Positions 12,601 through 24,723 of a stretch of 64,000 nt of DNA are shown one piece after another. The translations under genes were made by a program, and so were the position numbers. The stretch covers positions 8,644,220-8,708,219 of the forward strand of contig JAEMBT020000001.1 of assembly GCA_018873245.2 (NCBI GenBank), in the 5' to 3' direction. Below the pieces are notes generated by a model, which worked only from the letters and a program-made list of their open reading frames with translations, was not told where the DNA came from and did no database searches. The stretch is from Archegozetes longisetosus. Its lineage: Eukaryota; Arthropoda; Arachnida; Sarcoptiformes; Trhypochthoniidae. How positions within the stretch are numbered: the stretch's first letter is position 1; every line of letters begins with the position of its first letter.

Positions 12601-15600
12601 TCAATCGAAGTCCAGTGATATTAAGTGGAAATAAATCAGATTCGTATAAAAGAAGTGATAATATTGATCAGATGCAAATATTGCAGCGATTATTGACGCA
12701 GGGTCCTGAACAAAATGATGTCTATAAACAGAATCTTGGCAATAATCAAAGGCGAAGCAATAACTATGCCGATGAAAGACCAGCATTTGGTCGGATCACT
12801 TGTATGATTTGACTATGAGTTCTTTTTTCATTTTTCTTATTTATTGTTTGATTGATTTGTATAGCAAATCAAAGTGAAATGCAACCAGAAACGCGATCAC
12901 CTGCGACACCTTCATCGGCAACACCGAAGAGTGGACATAAAGATATTCTGACGGAAGCCATGGAAGAGATACAACTTTGTGTTGTATTTGATGATGATAA
13001 AAATGGTTATAGTGATCAAACTGAAGAAAATATTCAGTTGAATATTACAGATAACTCACAAACTGGTCAAACGAGTGATAATCTGACTCCAGAAGAAGGA
13101 CAGGTGTATTATCTCTATGCAGATGAAAATGCGGGTCAACTGTCCAGTGATGAGTTGATTGAATTGATCAAAAGTCAGGGACTACAAGTTGTAGAAAGTG
13201 ATGCACTAGAGGTTTGGAAAATTTGATTTTTTCTGTGATTGATGTTATTTTTATATTTGTTTTGGTTTTAGAGACAACTTAATGAAGATCAGAAGGACTC
13301 GAATAAAGGCAATGAAAATGATGCCCAATTAAATGACGATATAGTTATAGAAATAGATGATAAAACTTTAGAAGAAGTGCAAAATCAAAAATCTGATGAA
13401 TCGAATAGTGAAATCGAAGTGCAATTACTAGTTATTAATGATAATGGAGATAATGAAAATAAAAGCAATGAAAACAGTGATTTAAATGGTGTGCAAACTA
13501 ATGAAGATAGCAGTATTATCTCACAAGTTAATAATGAAGGGAGAGATGACTCTGAACAAAATATGGGATTGTCTCTAGTCGCTGACGAAAGTCATAAGCA
13601 ATTACAATCAGAACCAATTCCTTTACAATCAGAACCAATTCCTTTACAATCAGAATCATTGCCACTACAATCCGAATCAATGCCACTACAATCAGAACCA
13701 ATACCATTACAATCAGAACCAATACTATTACAATCAGAACCAATACCATTACAATCAGAACCAATACCATTACAATCAGAACCAATACCATCACCAATTG
13801 TCCAATTGACTGATAAGTCAACCGATAATACAAACGAAGCTTTAGATAATTCAGAATTAATTGAAGTACAACAGAAGGATAACGATAGTCGTTGTATTAA
13901 TCAAACAGAAACTGTTGAATCTATTGCTTCAGATGCCCACTCAATTGCTGTTGTAGTTGAAGAATGTGTTGATTCAGTTGTTCGAAAAGAAAGTGAAGGG
14001 ATTGTTGAAACAAAAGATAATCACCAATTAACACCTGAACCGATACAATATGTATCAATGCCTACATTTTGTTTTAATAATGAAAATAATGGACAAAAAT
14101 CTAAATCAACAGAAGATGAAGATATGGTCGTAGAAGTGGTTGATGAGATAACTGATAATGAATCGGACGATGAGTCAAAAATTGATGAACACAGTGAACA
14201 ACAGACGGAAAAACAGACAACTGACAAACAAAATGAAGAAATAATAGAAAAAGAAGTGGTAAAGAGATAATGACTAATGAACAAGTTGAACAAACAGAAA
14301 ATGAATTAGTCGACAAGCAGAGCGGTGAAGTAGCAGAAAAAGAAATAATGACTGATAAGCAGATTGAAGAAGTAGAAAAAGAGATTATTAATAGGCAAAA
14401 CGAAGAAATAGTAGATAAAGATTCAATGATCAATGTCTTAATCGAGAATATAGAAAGCGAAGACTCGGTCAAAGAAACAATAAATGAGGACGAATTAGAA
14501 GAGAGTGTAATAACAGACCAAAAGACAGTCTCAAGCGAAGAATTAGTCAATAAGAGTGTTCAGCATCCAGTGGTCTCGTCATCTGTGGAAGACTTTTTGC
14601 CCAGCTCTCCATTATGTTCACAAATTTCATTAGATTCTGATAAAAGTCCTGCTCAACAGACAGTGGTCGATGTCGATGTCGATAACGAAAACTTTATGCC
14701 AAACTCACCGCTCAGTTCTTCAGAATCTGGTGTAGAATTGCCCGCACCGACCACTACAATATATATTTCTGGTACTAATAGTAATGATAATAACTGTCCC
14801 AATAGTGAGACCATTTCTAGCAAATCTACGAATCAAAATCAAACTCAAACTGCTATCGAAGTGCCTCTAAATGAGTCAAGTCATCAAGGTCAGCTCAAAA
14901 GAAAAGAAATCAATTCTTCGGTTAGTCATTTTATCTATTTTTACTGTTTTTTTGACTCTATATTTTCTATCAATATTTAAGTCAAAGTTAAGTATGTTTG
15001 CGACAACTAAAAGCTTTCTATTTATTGGATAGGCTTTAGATAAAAAGTTTTTTTCAGTTTATATTTCTTATGAAAGATTTATTGTTGAGCACAAACGTGA
15101 GATGAATGCATTTATGAATACTTATAAGTTTATTATTGAATCAATTTATCGATAATATAATGGAAAATGTACTATTGACTAAAAACAAAATGCAATGCCT
15201 CCTTGTTTTGAATATTAGGCTAAGTGCAGTCATTCAATTCAATCTGGAATGATTTCTTTTTTCTCTTCAATGCCAAACGAGAACCTGTGCTTACTTTCGC
15301 TCATCTTTTAGGTGTTTTGTTTTCACAGTTGTTTTGCTTGAGTTCACTTAAGTTTCTATCGACTGTTCTAACAGAGCAACAATTGATTTGACAGTTTATA
15401 TGATAATTGATTTTATGATGTTATATCTCATAGACTTTTGTTGATTTTGTTCACAATAATAAGTGCTATTCAACTATGAATACAATTAAGGTATGATTAC
15501 TTAAGCTCTAAAAATGAAGTATTAATTTAGTAAATATATTATTGAAAATGAATCTAAAATTAGCAATCAAAACTAGTAGTTAAGCTTAGAACTGAAGTGA

Positions 15601-16909
15601 TCATATTTGAGTGCAATGTTAAGCCTAGACTATGCTTCCCCTAACGGTAATACAATTACAATAACATTAACATTACAATAACATTAACATTGTAACACAT
15701 TCTCATTAACCAATGTTGTTGCCTCACAACTTGTTTTGTTTTACTTCGCTTTTCATTTCAAAATAATTTCTATTTTAATAATCAAATCTAAACGATAAAC
15801 AAATGAAGTGTAGACGTATTAACGTTTATTGACTTTGAGTTTAGTTGGATTTAAACAGAGTGATGTTTACAAAATACTAATTATAGTAGAAATAAGTCAT
15901 ACAAGTTAGTTGCATTGGGCACTTGGGGCGCTTACTCAAGTCTAACTCCAGATTTACAGAGTTTTAAAGTTGAACAACAGCCAGAAAGAGAGCTCTACCA
16001 GAAGTCAGTCTAGTGTTAAGCTCTGCCACGAGCCGCACTCACTCCCGACTAGTGTTAACCTATTTTCTGATGCAAAAATATTTACCATCCAATAAATGGC
16101 TGAAAATCAATATCTTTAATGTATTATTAGATCTCAAACTCTATAATAATAACAATAATAATAATTGTTTTGATCACTTGTAAAGTATTTGAAAACAGTT
16201 TTATTCGTTTGAATTATGGGGAGTTTTTGCTGTTGTAATTGCTGACCATTTATTTGACTTTTCCTCATATAAAATCTTATTTAGTTTAGTATTTGACTGA
16301 GTTATTCAATGTGAAAAATCCTATTATTGATTTTGTTTCAAATATTTGGTAAAGTAATTAATGCAGTCGACTCTCATTATAATGAACAGCCTAATGGAAT
16401 AAAAATGAGTTGATTATAACTATTGTTCACTATACCCGATAAAGTGTGTATGGTCCTCAAACTAAATCATTTTTTCTAAAGTGTTGATTATAGCTCACTG
16501 TTCACTATATTCGATTTCATTATAGAAAGAGTTGACTGTATTTAACTTAATTTTCAAACTTAAAACTAATTTCCTATTCAATTATCTTTAGGTAAACGAT
16601 GAAAATAGTGGTAAAAAACGCAAAACAAAGCTAGAAGTGTCACATGTTCCACCTCAGAAAAAGATGTCAGAAGAAGAGATGGAAGAATTTTTGCATTTAT
16701 TGCGATCTCGAAAGAATGGTTTCGACGAAGGATGGACTCCAAAAGAGATAATAGGAATAAATAGTTTGAACTCGACGCTAGTGTTTTTAGTCAAATGGAC
16801 TAATGACAAACAAACAATTATTCTCTCTGAAGTGGCTAACCATAAATGCCCTCAAATGGTTATTCAGTTCTACGAGAAACATATTAATTGGGATGATGAT
16901 ACTGATTGA
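6622..16909 (+). CDS. Giant HP1/Polycomb-like protein: N-terminal chromodomain, C-terminal chromo shadow domain
   Basis: Predicted exons: 6622-6982, 7232-7618, 7681-8628, 8714-9403, 9465-9905, 10693-11120, 11701-12450, 12513-12801, 12865-13211, 13272-14920 and 16592-16909. All introns are GT-AG and every junction keeps frame, giving about 2200 residues. Exon 1 encodes a chromodomain (residues ~20-70) with a putative methyl-lysine cage Y21, W43, W46. YAAE and W46 (HP1 has Tyr) are Polycomb-like. An AT-hook-like RGRGRP lies near residue 100. The last exon has a basic KKRKTK and a clear chromo shadow domain (NGFDEGW, EIIG, FLVKW, KCPQMVIQFYE, INW), normally used for dimerisation and PxVxL binding. 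Between them is an acidic, Ser/Thr/Asn-rich, then Pro-rich linker, probably disordered. HP1 proteins are usually about 200 residues. The likely role is nuclear, binding methylated histone H3. Exon 6 (11078 or 11120) and exon 8 (12789 or 12801) donors are ambiguous. Exon 10 has a one-base frame break at 14261-14263. Confidence 0.82.
13602..13790 (+). repeat. In-frame 21-bp minisatellite, nine copies (LQSEPIP)
   Basis: Nine tandem 21-bp units encode variants of the heptapeptide LQSEPIP inside exon 10 of the chromodomain/chromo shadow gene. The unit is a multiple of three, so copy-number change keeps the frame. Units 3 and 4 read LQSESLP and LQSESMP and unit 6 reads LQSEPIL. Confidence 0.95.
14259..14270 (+). 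other. One-base frame break in exon 10
   Basis: The frame entering from 13272 stops at TAA 14268-14270, while the downstream frame is open from 14270. Both sides encode the same degenerate repeat (TDKQNEEIIEKE before, TDKQIEEVEKEI after). Sequence across the break aligns with that repeat if one A is missing from the run at 14261-14263. A base-call error in a homopolymer or a real recent mutation would both explain it. Confidence 0.75.
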
Positions 16910-19005
16910 ATGCCGCATTATTTAAGTCATACATCTTTTTAAATCATTATAATTTGTTTTTTATTTCGTTAACTCCCTCTTTATTCTATATATTCATTTA
17001 TTGTTTGCTCTATTTTTAACTCATACAACTTTATTCAACTTTATTCTTATGACAACTTGCACTTTTGTTTAATAATCAAGTTATTTGCTCACATCTAATC
17101 AAACATATCTTTGCATACTTTTCTTAATTTTTGCTTTAAATTATATAAAAGATTTCTCTTAAGTCGACTCGACTAAAAAATGAAAAGGCTCATTTATGAA
17201 AAATCAAATCAATTGAAGCACATTTCCCGGTTTTAAGAATTGTTTATTCAAGAAGTAAATTAGACATAGTTTTGATGAATTTTTTGTGGGACTGCACTGA
17301 AAACCGTTGATTGACAAAAGGAAAGACTTAAAAAATAGATTTATATTTCTGATGCTTATGGGTACAAAGAAAAGTTAAACTGATCTTAGGTTGTAATATA
17401 CTATAAATAGAATCGTGTCTTGTTATTCATATATCAGTATAGTATTTGATAAGATGAATATTCCAGAGTTTTTCTTATTTCACTGTCAAATAACATGTCA
17501 TATAACATGTCATATTGAATACAGAGCATATTATTATTAAAGTTATCTATAATTGTTACAATAATTATGTTATTTTAGTATTTCCATTTGAAAGACCAGG
17601 GATCTTTAAGTTTTCAAGCTTGGCATTTACTTGATATGTTTCACTAATTAATTCGATTTATATATCAAATATTAAATATCATGTTATTAATTATAAATAA
17701 AATTTCTTGTTTTCACTCAACTTTCGGTCAATTTTAGCTCTAACTCGGGATTGGCATTTGCTGTAAATTTTTAAAATAAAACATGCCTTAAATGATAGGT
17801 AATTATTAAAGATTTTAGGTTTTCTGTCTGATTTGGCTGAAATGTATTTTTTGAAATTTTATAATTAATTCAAGTTTAGGTTTCCCTCTCAAGTAGAGCA
17901 ATAAACATTGTAGTATTTGAGTATTCTCATATTTCAGTTAATTCGTTACGATATTTTTGATGAGCAATTTTATAAAATTCATTAATAATATTAATTGGGT
18001 TTAGCATTTTATAATAAATTATTTTAAAAAATGGTTTATAACCATTTGAACATTAAAATATTTTGAAAGATTTTGATCAATGCGTAAAAACTTTTATGAA
18101 ACAAACAGTTCTATTTATAGCAAACTCACAACTTGAGAGGCAAATCAGAGGTAAACTTAAACTTGAATTAATTATAAAATTTAAAAAATGCATTTCAGCC
18201 CAAATCAGATCGAAAACTTATAATCTTTAATAATTACCTATCATTTAAGGCATATTTTGTTTAAAAAAAATTACAGCAAATGCCATTCTGAGTAAGATAA
18301 AGTTATTTTTATGTATATAAAGTGAATATCTAACAATGAGTTAAGTGACGGATCTTATACCATTTAGGTGTCTTGTTCTTCAAACTAACTATTCAATTGT
18401 TGAAAATAAATTTGAATTCTAAAATATTTAAAATTAAAAATTGCACGACATAAAAAATTTTAGTTATTGATGTAGAGTACGTGTTGATTTACATCATAAG
18501 CGGTGATAAAATACTTTATTGAAAACCTTTGAATAGCTTTGTTGCATGTCGCCTAAGGTATGCGCTATTTACTGATAAATTTTGCTAAATTTCTATAAAG
18601 GAGCTAAATCATAATGTCGCAGATGTGTTATTAAAATACCTAAGATCGGGTTAAGCAAATCGTAAAAGACATAAGATATCAGATATTAGCTTAGATTCTT
18701 CACATTAATGGAATAATTGTATAATTACAAACGTGAACTAAAAATCATCGCTTCTATGCAGTTAACTAGTTTGAGAGAATCTTTAACCGTATTCACCCAT
18801 TTTCTGCACTAAGGTATATTCGACATACTGCATGTCAATTTCTATTCTATCAAAACAATTTTCTAACCATTGAGTAAAAGATTGAATCTGAATGCAATAA
18901 CCTATTGTTTAGCAATAATTTTCAGTTAGAAATCTGTATTATATCCAGGAATCAAATTGTAAATAACTTAGTAGTTTTCAAGATAAATGATTAATTGATT
19001 ATTAA
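16910..19005. other. Non-coding region downstream of the chromo gene
   Basis: 3' flank of the chromodomain gene, AT-rich and without coding signal. It includes the inverted repeat pair at about 17736-18300. No confident polyadenylation signal could be assigned. Confidence 0.6.
17736..18300. repeat. Degenerate inverted repeat pair (old foldback element)
   Basis: About 165 bases at 17736-17905 are repeated in inverse orientation at about 18130-18300; for example AAATGATAGGTAATTATTAA occurs near 17791 and its complement near 18223. The spacer is ~230 bp and the arms have diverged, so this looks like an old non-autonomous element. Confidence 0.75.
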
Positions 19006-19013
19006 CTTTTTTG

Positions 19014-19560
19014 GGGTGAATACGGACTAATGGATCATATATCATTGGGTTCAGTTCGTCGAGCTGAACATTTTGATACCACACTTGACCACTTCTGACC
19101 AACTCCCGACGGGAGTGGCTGACCCCGCCAAGTGGTATATCATTGGACTCAGGATATCGAACTGAGCATTTTGATACTTCATTTAATCAATTATCACAAG
19201 TAGTTCTCGAGGTATCCATTTTTGTTTGGTTTAGTACCTCTTAATGGATAAACTTGAATTTCTCGAGTCGTAACCTAAACAAGTCTGAGATAAACTAAGG
19301 GAGAATAAGTTAGGTCGCTAAGCGACCTAACTTATTATACCATAGTTTAAATCAGGTTTGGCTTGGGTTAAAACTTAGTAAAGTCAGGTAGACCCATTTT
19401 CGAGGTGTTAAGTCTGGGTGGCCTGAAGTGGTCAGGTTCGGGTTGGAAGTGGTGAAGTGTGGTACCAAAATGTTCGGCCTGACGAACTGAGTCCAATGAT
19501 GTATCACACTTGGGGTGGGGGCTTGAGAACCCTTTTAGACCCATTAGCCCGGATTCACTC
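19014..19560. mobile_element. hAT-type non-autonomous element with perfect 8-bp target duplication
   Basis: The ends are inverted copies starting GGGTGAAT, with homology extending over 100 bp inward. CTTTTTTG flanks both ends (19006-19013 and 19561-19568), the 8-bp duplication typical of hAT insertion. A near-perfect palindrome, AATAAGTTAGGTCGCT plus its complement around one base, sits at about 19305-19337. There is no transposase. A related copy lies at 47335-47748. Confidence 0.88.
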
Positions 19561-19568
19561 CTTTTTTG

Positions 19569-20667
19569 AGAAAACAGATTCTGCAAAAATTGTTTCGATG
19601 ATTGAAGTAATTGATCACAACTTTGTAGAATCTAAAATAACTGATAATTAATAAATAATTGACAATAACTAAACCCATCAAATTTTGGACAGTTGGCGGA
19701 TATCCAGGATTGGACTGTATATCAGTTTTTGAGTGTCTCCAATTCTCCAAAAATAGTAACCTTAAGGTGATTTTTTAAAATTTCGGAACTACTGCTCAAA
19801 TTTCGTTCAGTTTTTTTGTCAGTATTAGTATGTTTTTACTTAAGATGAACATGAGATAAGGGATCATTCAAAACAAGATCAAATATAATATTTTTGTTTG
19901 AAAACAGATATTCAATTAGTTGCGACATTGAAACTTCATTTTTTTGTAATTTTCAGTTACCGTACAAGAGTTTCGAATTTCAAAAATCCTCTGTGCTCCC
20001 TTCTGATGATTTATCTTTAGTTTCAGATGAGGTGAACCTGTCTATCGTAGTTAGAAAATATTTACCGAATAAATTTTAATTATTGAAAGAAATTCATTAC
20101 ATTTTTTGAAATGAAATTGTTCAAAGTGAAGAAAAGCAAAGTGATAATAATACCTCTAAAATATAGTTTAATATTTCAAATCCCATTAATATAATGCATA
20201 AATTTACAAATATGTCCCTAAAGATATAATTAATTGAATATAGATTGACCAGATGCCAGAATGAACAGGATAACGGAGAAAATATTACAAGTATCGATAG
20301 CATTTTAGTAGTCGGGTCCAGCCTCAGTGGAAGCCTAAACCGATCTTACTTCTTACCAAACTTCATCCTACCTAGACTAAATCTAACCTGGGCTATTTCT
20401 GCAGTGAACTCAGACCAAAGGAAATCATTTCTTATTTTAGGCCCCAGTTGGTTTATTATATTGTTACACATTACTACGCCCATTTTATCGGTCCTGTTAA
20501 CCAGCAAATCTTACTGTTGTCTATCCTGCACCAATCAATTCAAGATTTCCTAAAGAATGACATTACCACATGTATCTCTGCTATAATTCAAACCGACAAT
20601 ACGGTACGAATGAAGACTGCATTGACTGCAACAATAAGTTAGGTTAGGTTAAGTTGAATTAGAACTT
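19569..20667. other. Intergenic; includes an unassigned GC-richer segment at 20228-20655
   Basis: 19569-20227 shows nothing recognisable. 20228-20655 is visibly GC-richer than its surroundings and has two overlapping plus-strand open stretches (20245-20553 and 20448-20642) in different frames. This could be a decayed retroelement or gene fragment, but I recognise no domain. It ends in two TTAGG units, too few to call telomeric. Confidence 0.4.
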
Positions 20668-21752
20668 CTAAACTATAGAACAAAAATTTGTCATTATCTT
20701 AATATGACTCGAAATAATGTTATGAAAGGTCAGTCTATAAGTTCTGAATTTGAGCTTTAGTCCAGAAGCCATCAGTACATTCAATGTTTTATAGATTTTA
20801 TTCGCTTCAGAGTTGGTTGATGCGGCAATCTTTACGATGATAATAAAGCCAACAATTAAGAGTATCATAAGATATTCGACAATTGTTTTAAAAATTATAT
20901 TCATCTCGAATAATAAAAAGGTATACACACCAAAAATAATAACTAAACGATAGAACAACAAAATTTTTGACTAATACGACCAAAAATTCTCATTGTATTC
21001 ATAAATAATTCAAAGAACTAAAATTGTTAACAATAGATTTATATCTTGTTTTGTTTGATTACTGAAATTTGATGATTTGACTCTTTCGGTTTGATTTTTG
21101 TGTATTTGAAAATTATGTAGAAATATATCACTTGCCATAAGTTAATTGAAAGTATATAATAAAGTCGCCATATGAATAATAGATTGCTGGGAACATCAAA
21201 TATAATTGTTTCTATGACTGAACATTCCACAATATATAACGAAATACAGCAATTAATATTAATATTGGTATTAGTTTCTCAGTAGTTAGTTTACAGGGGA
21301 AAAAATTTTAGATAGATTTACTAATTTTAAGATCTGTTATTTGTTTATTAGTCTAATTCTTTCTGGTGAACCAAACCCGACATTATTTTAAATACTTTAA
21401 GGCTATTAGGTTTAATGCCGTTCCTATAATTATAATAAATAAATTGTGAAGAGAGAGCCAATAGTGAGTAGAGAGCAACTACAATGTAGATATAAATTCT
21501 TAAGTCAATTAAATCGGTGAAGCCTTCAATAATTAAGGAAAAATATTCATTTTTTACTTCAAAAAGTAATGGGACCAAATTTTTTGTTATTGAGATAATA
21601 ATGACTAAGAAAACTAGTAGAGGATCATTGAATTTAGATCTGTTTGTAGGATTTAAAGAAGTCAGACATAACCCTATTCTATACAAATGAGTTTCAGCCG
21701 AATATAATACAATTTCATCTTACAAAACATAATTTACATCAAAATTTTCCAT
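20668..21752 (-). pseudogene. Gustatory receptor relic (psi-1)
   Basis: Homologous to the first exon of the four intact receptors downstream. The start codon at 21752 is followed by a stop at codon 10, and the frame is then broken into pieces at about 21348-21686, 21039-21230 and 20668-20961, covering the first, middle and last membrane segments. The splice donor that follows IK in the intact genes has become ATAATG. The two short 3' exons are not found downstream, where unrelated GC-richer sequence begins. It is therefore a dead gene at the edge of the array. Confidence 0.85.
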
Positions 21753-22873
21753 TTGTATGTTAAGATAACATTATTTCTAAATTCTATTCAGTAAATAATT
21801 TATTTGAATTGTTGAAATCGAACCCAACCTAATTTACTGCACAAAAATATGCGATAAAAACTAACTTATGCTTGACGACAATAAACTACTTACTTTTAAA
21901 CTTTACGCAATTGAGCTTTTATTCGAGGGACACATTTCGTTACCTAATGGCTTCTTTCGAAATTTATTTGTTTTCGATATCAATAAATTATTTGGCAGTT
22001 TTTAAGATTAACTTCAGAAGTATCTATAACTATAGTATAAAATATATGTCAATTTAGTTAAAAATTTTCGAGTTGACATTATATTGATCTATTTTATAAA
22101 AATGTAATTTTATCTTTCGGCACATGTCAGGTTAAAATAATAAATAAATAATAAAAATTAATAAATTTCATATTTAAGTTTCAATAAGGTAAATTTTTAA
22201 TAAACATCTTTAATACGCAACTTTAAATGTGCTTTTACTCATTTCAATGCTTTAAAAGGTAGGCTTTTCTATTATCGAAACGTTCAATTGCACATTTAGA
22301 CAATTTATGTTTCTTTAAATTTTTTATAATTTGAAGTAAGTAGTGATATAAATATTCGTGAGATTTTAACAAATTTTAAAAAATTGTAAAAAATCCACAA
22401 AATTCAGAAATTTTACATTTTAATATTAATTAGAATGTTCAACTAAGTCGTGATAATGATTACAGTGACTCTTCACTATCCGTTCCAATGAAAAGAGCTT
22501 AAAAGTACTTTTATTCGTTTTATTAAATATTCTGAAAATTGAAGCGGGACATCAATTCATGCTTGCATTTAAAGTATTTATTCAGTTATATTAGTTTTAT
22601 TATTCTATGTTAGGTTAATTTATGACGATTGATCCAGTAAAGCTCAGTTAATTTTATTGAAGTAGTTGAACGTAATGATTAGCCTGAAGGAAAATAACGC
22701 CAAGACAAAGTGACCTCATGTTATTGTTATATTACATTAATTATTTTCGTTGAAATGAATCTTAATATAGTGATAAATTTAATATTCAAACTTGTGACTT
22801 ATGAAAAATTGTTCTGAATCTAAGCCATGAAAATATCGTCAAATGTGAGACATTTTCTGTCAGCAATCAATAC
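21753..22873. other. Spacer between receptor units
   Basis: Contains the 5' flank of psi-1 (about 21753-22140), which resembles the 5' flank of receptor A at 24299-24680, and a 3' flank block (about 22480-22870) shared with other receptor units. No other gene was seen. Confidence 0.6.
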
Positions 22874-24298
22874 TTAACTTGAAATTTGAATTATTTTCAG
22901 AAACAATAATATCATGAAAGTAATGATCTGTAGAAGGATAGTTTCGAAAAGAATCTTAGATTAATTAAACTAAACCTTAAATAATTAAACAAATAATTAC
23001 TTCATAGCATCGGAAATAATTAACAGTAAATAATTTCCAACAAGAAAATCCAACTCTTTTCTGACCAACTCTTTCTATGAATTTCATCAACTATTAATCA
23101 AAAATTGATAATCAAATAGAAAAAATTAATTTTACAATACGTATTTTGAGTCTTCTAAAAACTTATATTTCCTTATTATCTCTTAAGCTGTAGAACAGAA
23201 TTTTGTCATTACCTTAATTTTACTCGAGATAGAGTTTTGAAAAATCAATCTAAAAGTTCTCCTGAAACAGGGATTTGATTGAGAAGCCATCAATCCATTC
23301 ACTATTTTATAGATTTTATTCACTTCGAAATTGACTGATGAGGCAATATTTATGATGATAATGAAGGCAACAATTCCGAGTATAAAACAATATCCAACGA
23401 TAGTTCTCAAAATTATATTCATCTCAAAGAATAAAAGAGTGTAAAAATCAAGAATAATGAATGAACCATAGGTCAACCAAATTGTTAACAAATACTTCGA
23501 CCAAAAATTGTCATTGTATTCACTAATTTCAGAATATAATGAATTCAGTGAACTAATACTTCTAATAATACTCTTATGACTTCTTTTATGTTTTATTATC
23601 GAAATTTGATGATTTGCCTCTTTTAGTCTAATTTTTATGTATTTGCAAATAATAAAGAAATATACGACTTGCCAAAAGTTAATTGAATGTATATAATAAG
23701 CAAACCATACGAAAAATAAACTGTTAGGAACACCGAATATAATTGTTTTTATGACTGAGCATTTCATAAAATACATTGACATCATACTAGTGAACATTAA
23801 AATTGGCAATAGTCTCTCAGTAGTCAGTTTACAGACAAAAAGCGAGGCTTTTGATAGTTTTATCAATTTAAAGATTTGTTGTTTATTTGTTAATCCAATA
23901 CTTTTTGGTGAAACCAAACCCGACATCATTTCAAATACCTTAAGATAATCAGATTTAATGTCATTCTTATAATTGTAATAATATATAAGCTGTGAAGACA
24001 GAGCCAAAAGTTGGTAGAGAGCAATTGCAATGATTAAATGGATTCTTATGTCAATCAAATAAGAGAGATCTCCAATAATTATGGAAAAATATTCATTTTT
24101 TACTTCAAAAAATAATGGGGCCAAAGTTTTTATCATTGAGATAATAATGACTAAGAAAACTAGTAGAGGATTATTGAATTTAGATCTGTTTGTAGGATTT
24201 ACAGAAGTCAAACATAACCCGATTTTATACAAATGAGCTTCTGCCGAATCTAATACAATTTCATTCGACAAAACTTGATTTGCATCAAAAGTGTCCAT
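22874..24298 (-). CDS. Gustatory receptor family protein, paralog A
   Basis: Three exons on the minus strand: 23213-24298, 23001-23090 and 22874-22927, with phase-0 GT-AG introns of 122 and 73 bp, giving 409 residues. Exon 1 encodes six hydrophobic segments (roughly residues 44-65, 82-107, 162-180, 185-220, 268-292, 297-320). It has receptor-type features: the FFIICKYIKIRLKEANHQI stretch after the fourth segment and the LNSLYSEISEYN stretch before the fifth. Exon 2 (ERVGQKRVGFSCWKLFT...) and exon 3 (IITFMILLFLKIIQISS) supply the seventh segment. The arthropod GR signature TYxxxxxQF is degenerate here (TF...Q). Reading through the first donor adds nine false residues and a stop. The family forms ligand-gated chemosensory channels in sensory neurons; the ligand is unknown. 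Confidence 0.88.
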
Positions 24299-24723
24299 TT
24301 TTATGTTAAAATAATGTAATTTCTAATTTTCATTCAGTAAATGATTTACTTAAATTGTTGAGATCTGAACTAATTTACTGCACAGAAATGAAGTAGGAAA
24401 CTAACTTATGCTTGACGACAATAAACTACTTACTTTTAAACTTTATGCAATTGAATTTTTATTCGAGGAACACATTTCGTTACTTAATGACTTCTTTCGA
24501 AATTTATTTGTTTTCAAAATCAATAAGTTTTTCGTAGATTTTAATATTAACTTCAGAAATATCTAAAACTATAATATGAAATATATGTCAATTTAGTTTA
24601 AAAATTTTCGAATTGACATTATATTGATCTATTTTATAAAAATGTAATTTTATCCCTCGGCACATGTCAGGTTAAAAACATTGCTTCTATTACTTGGAAT
24701 CAGTACTACTTTCTTAGATATTA

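Noticed and set aside
14259-14320. A 62-bp intron in exon 10 of the chromo gene (GTAAAG...CAG)
   Set aside because: It would keep frame, but the acceptor has a purine-rich context and the supposed intron itself encodes the coding repeat in the shifted frame, so a one-base indel is the simpler reading.
13528-14550. Long hydrophobic open frames on the minus strand opposite exon 10
   Set aside because: They are antisense shadows of the acidic repeats; the plus strand has splice-consistent coding sequence.
23183-23212. Receptors ending at the stop of the single long open frame (371 residues)
   Set aside because: The final nine codons lie after a conserved GTAATG donor, and two conserved downstream exons complete the seventh membrane segment; the 371-residue form is intron read-through.
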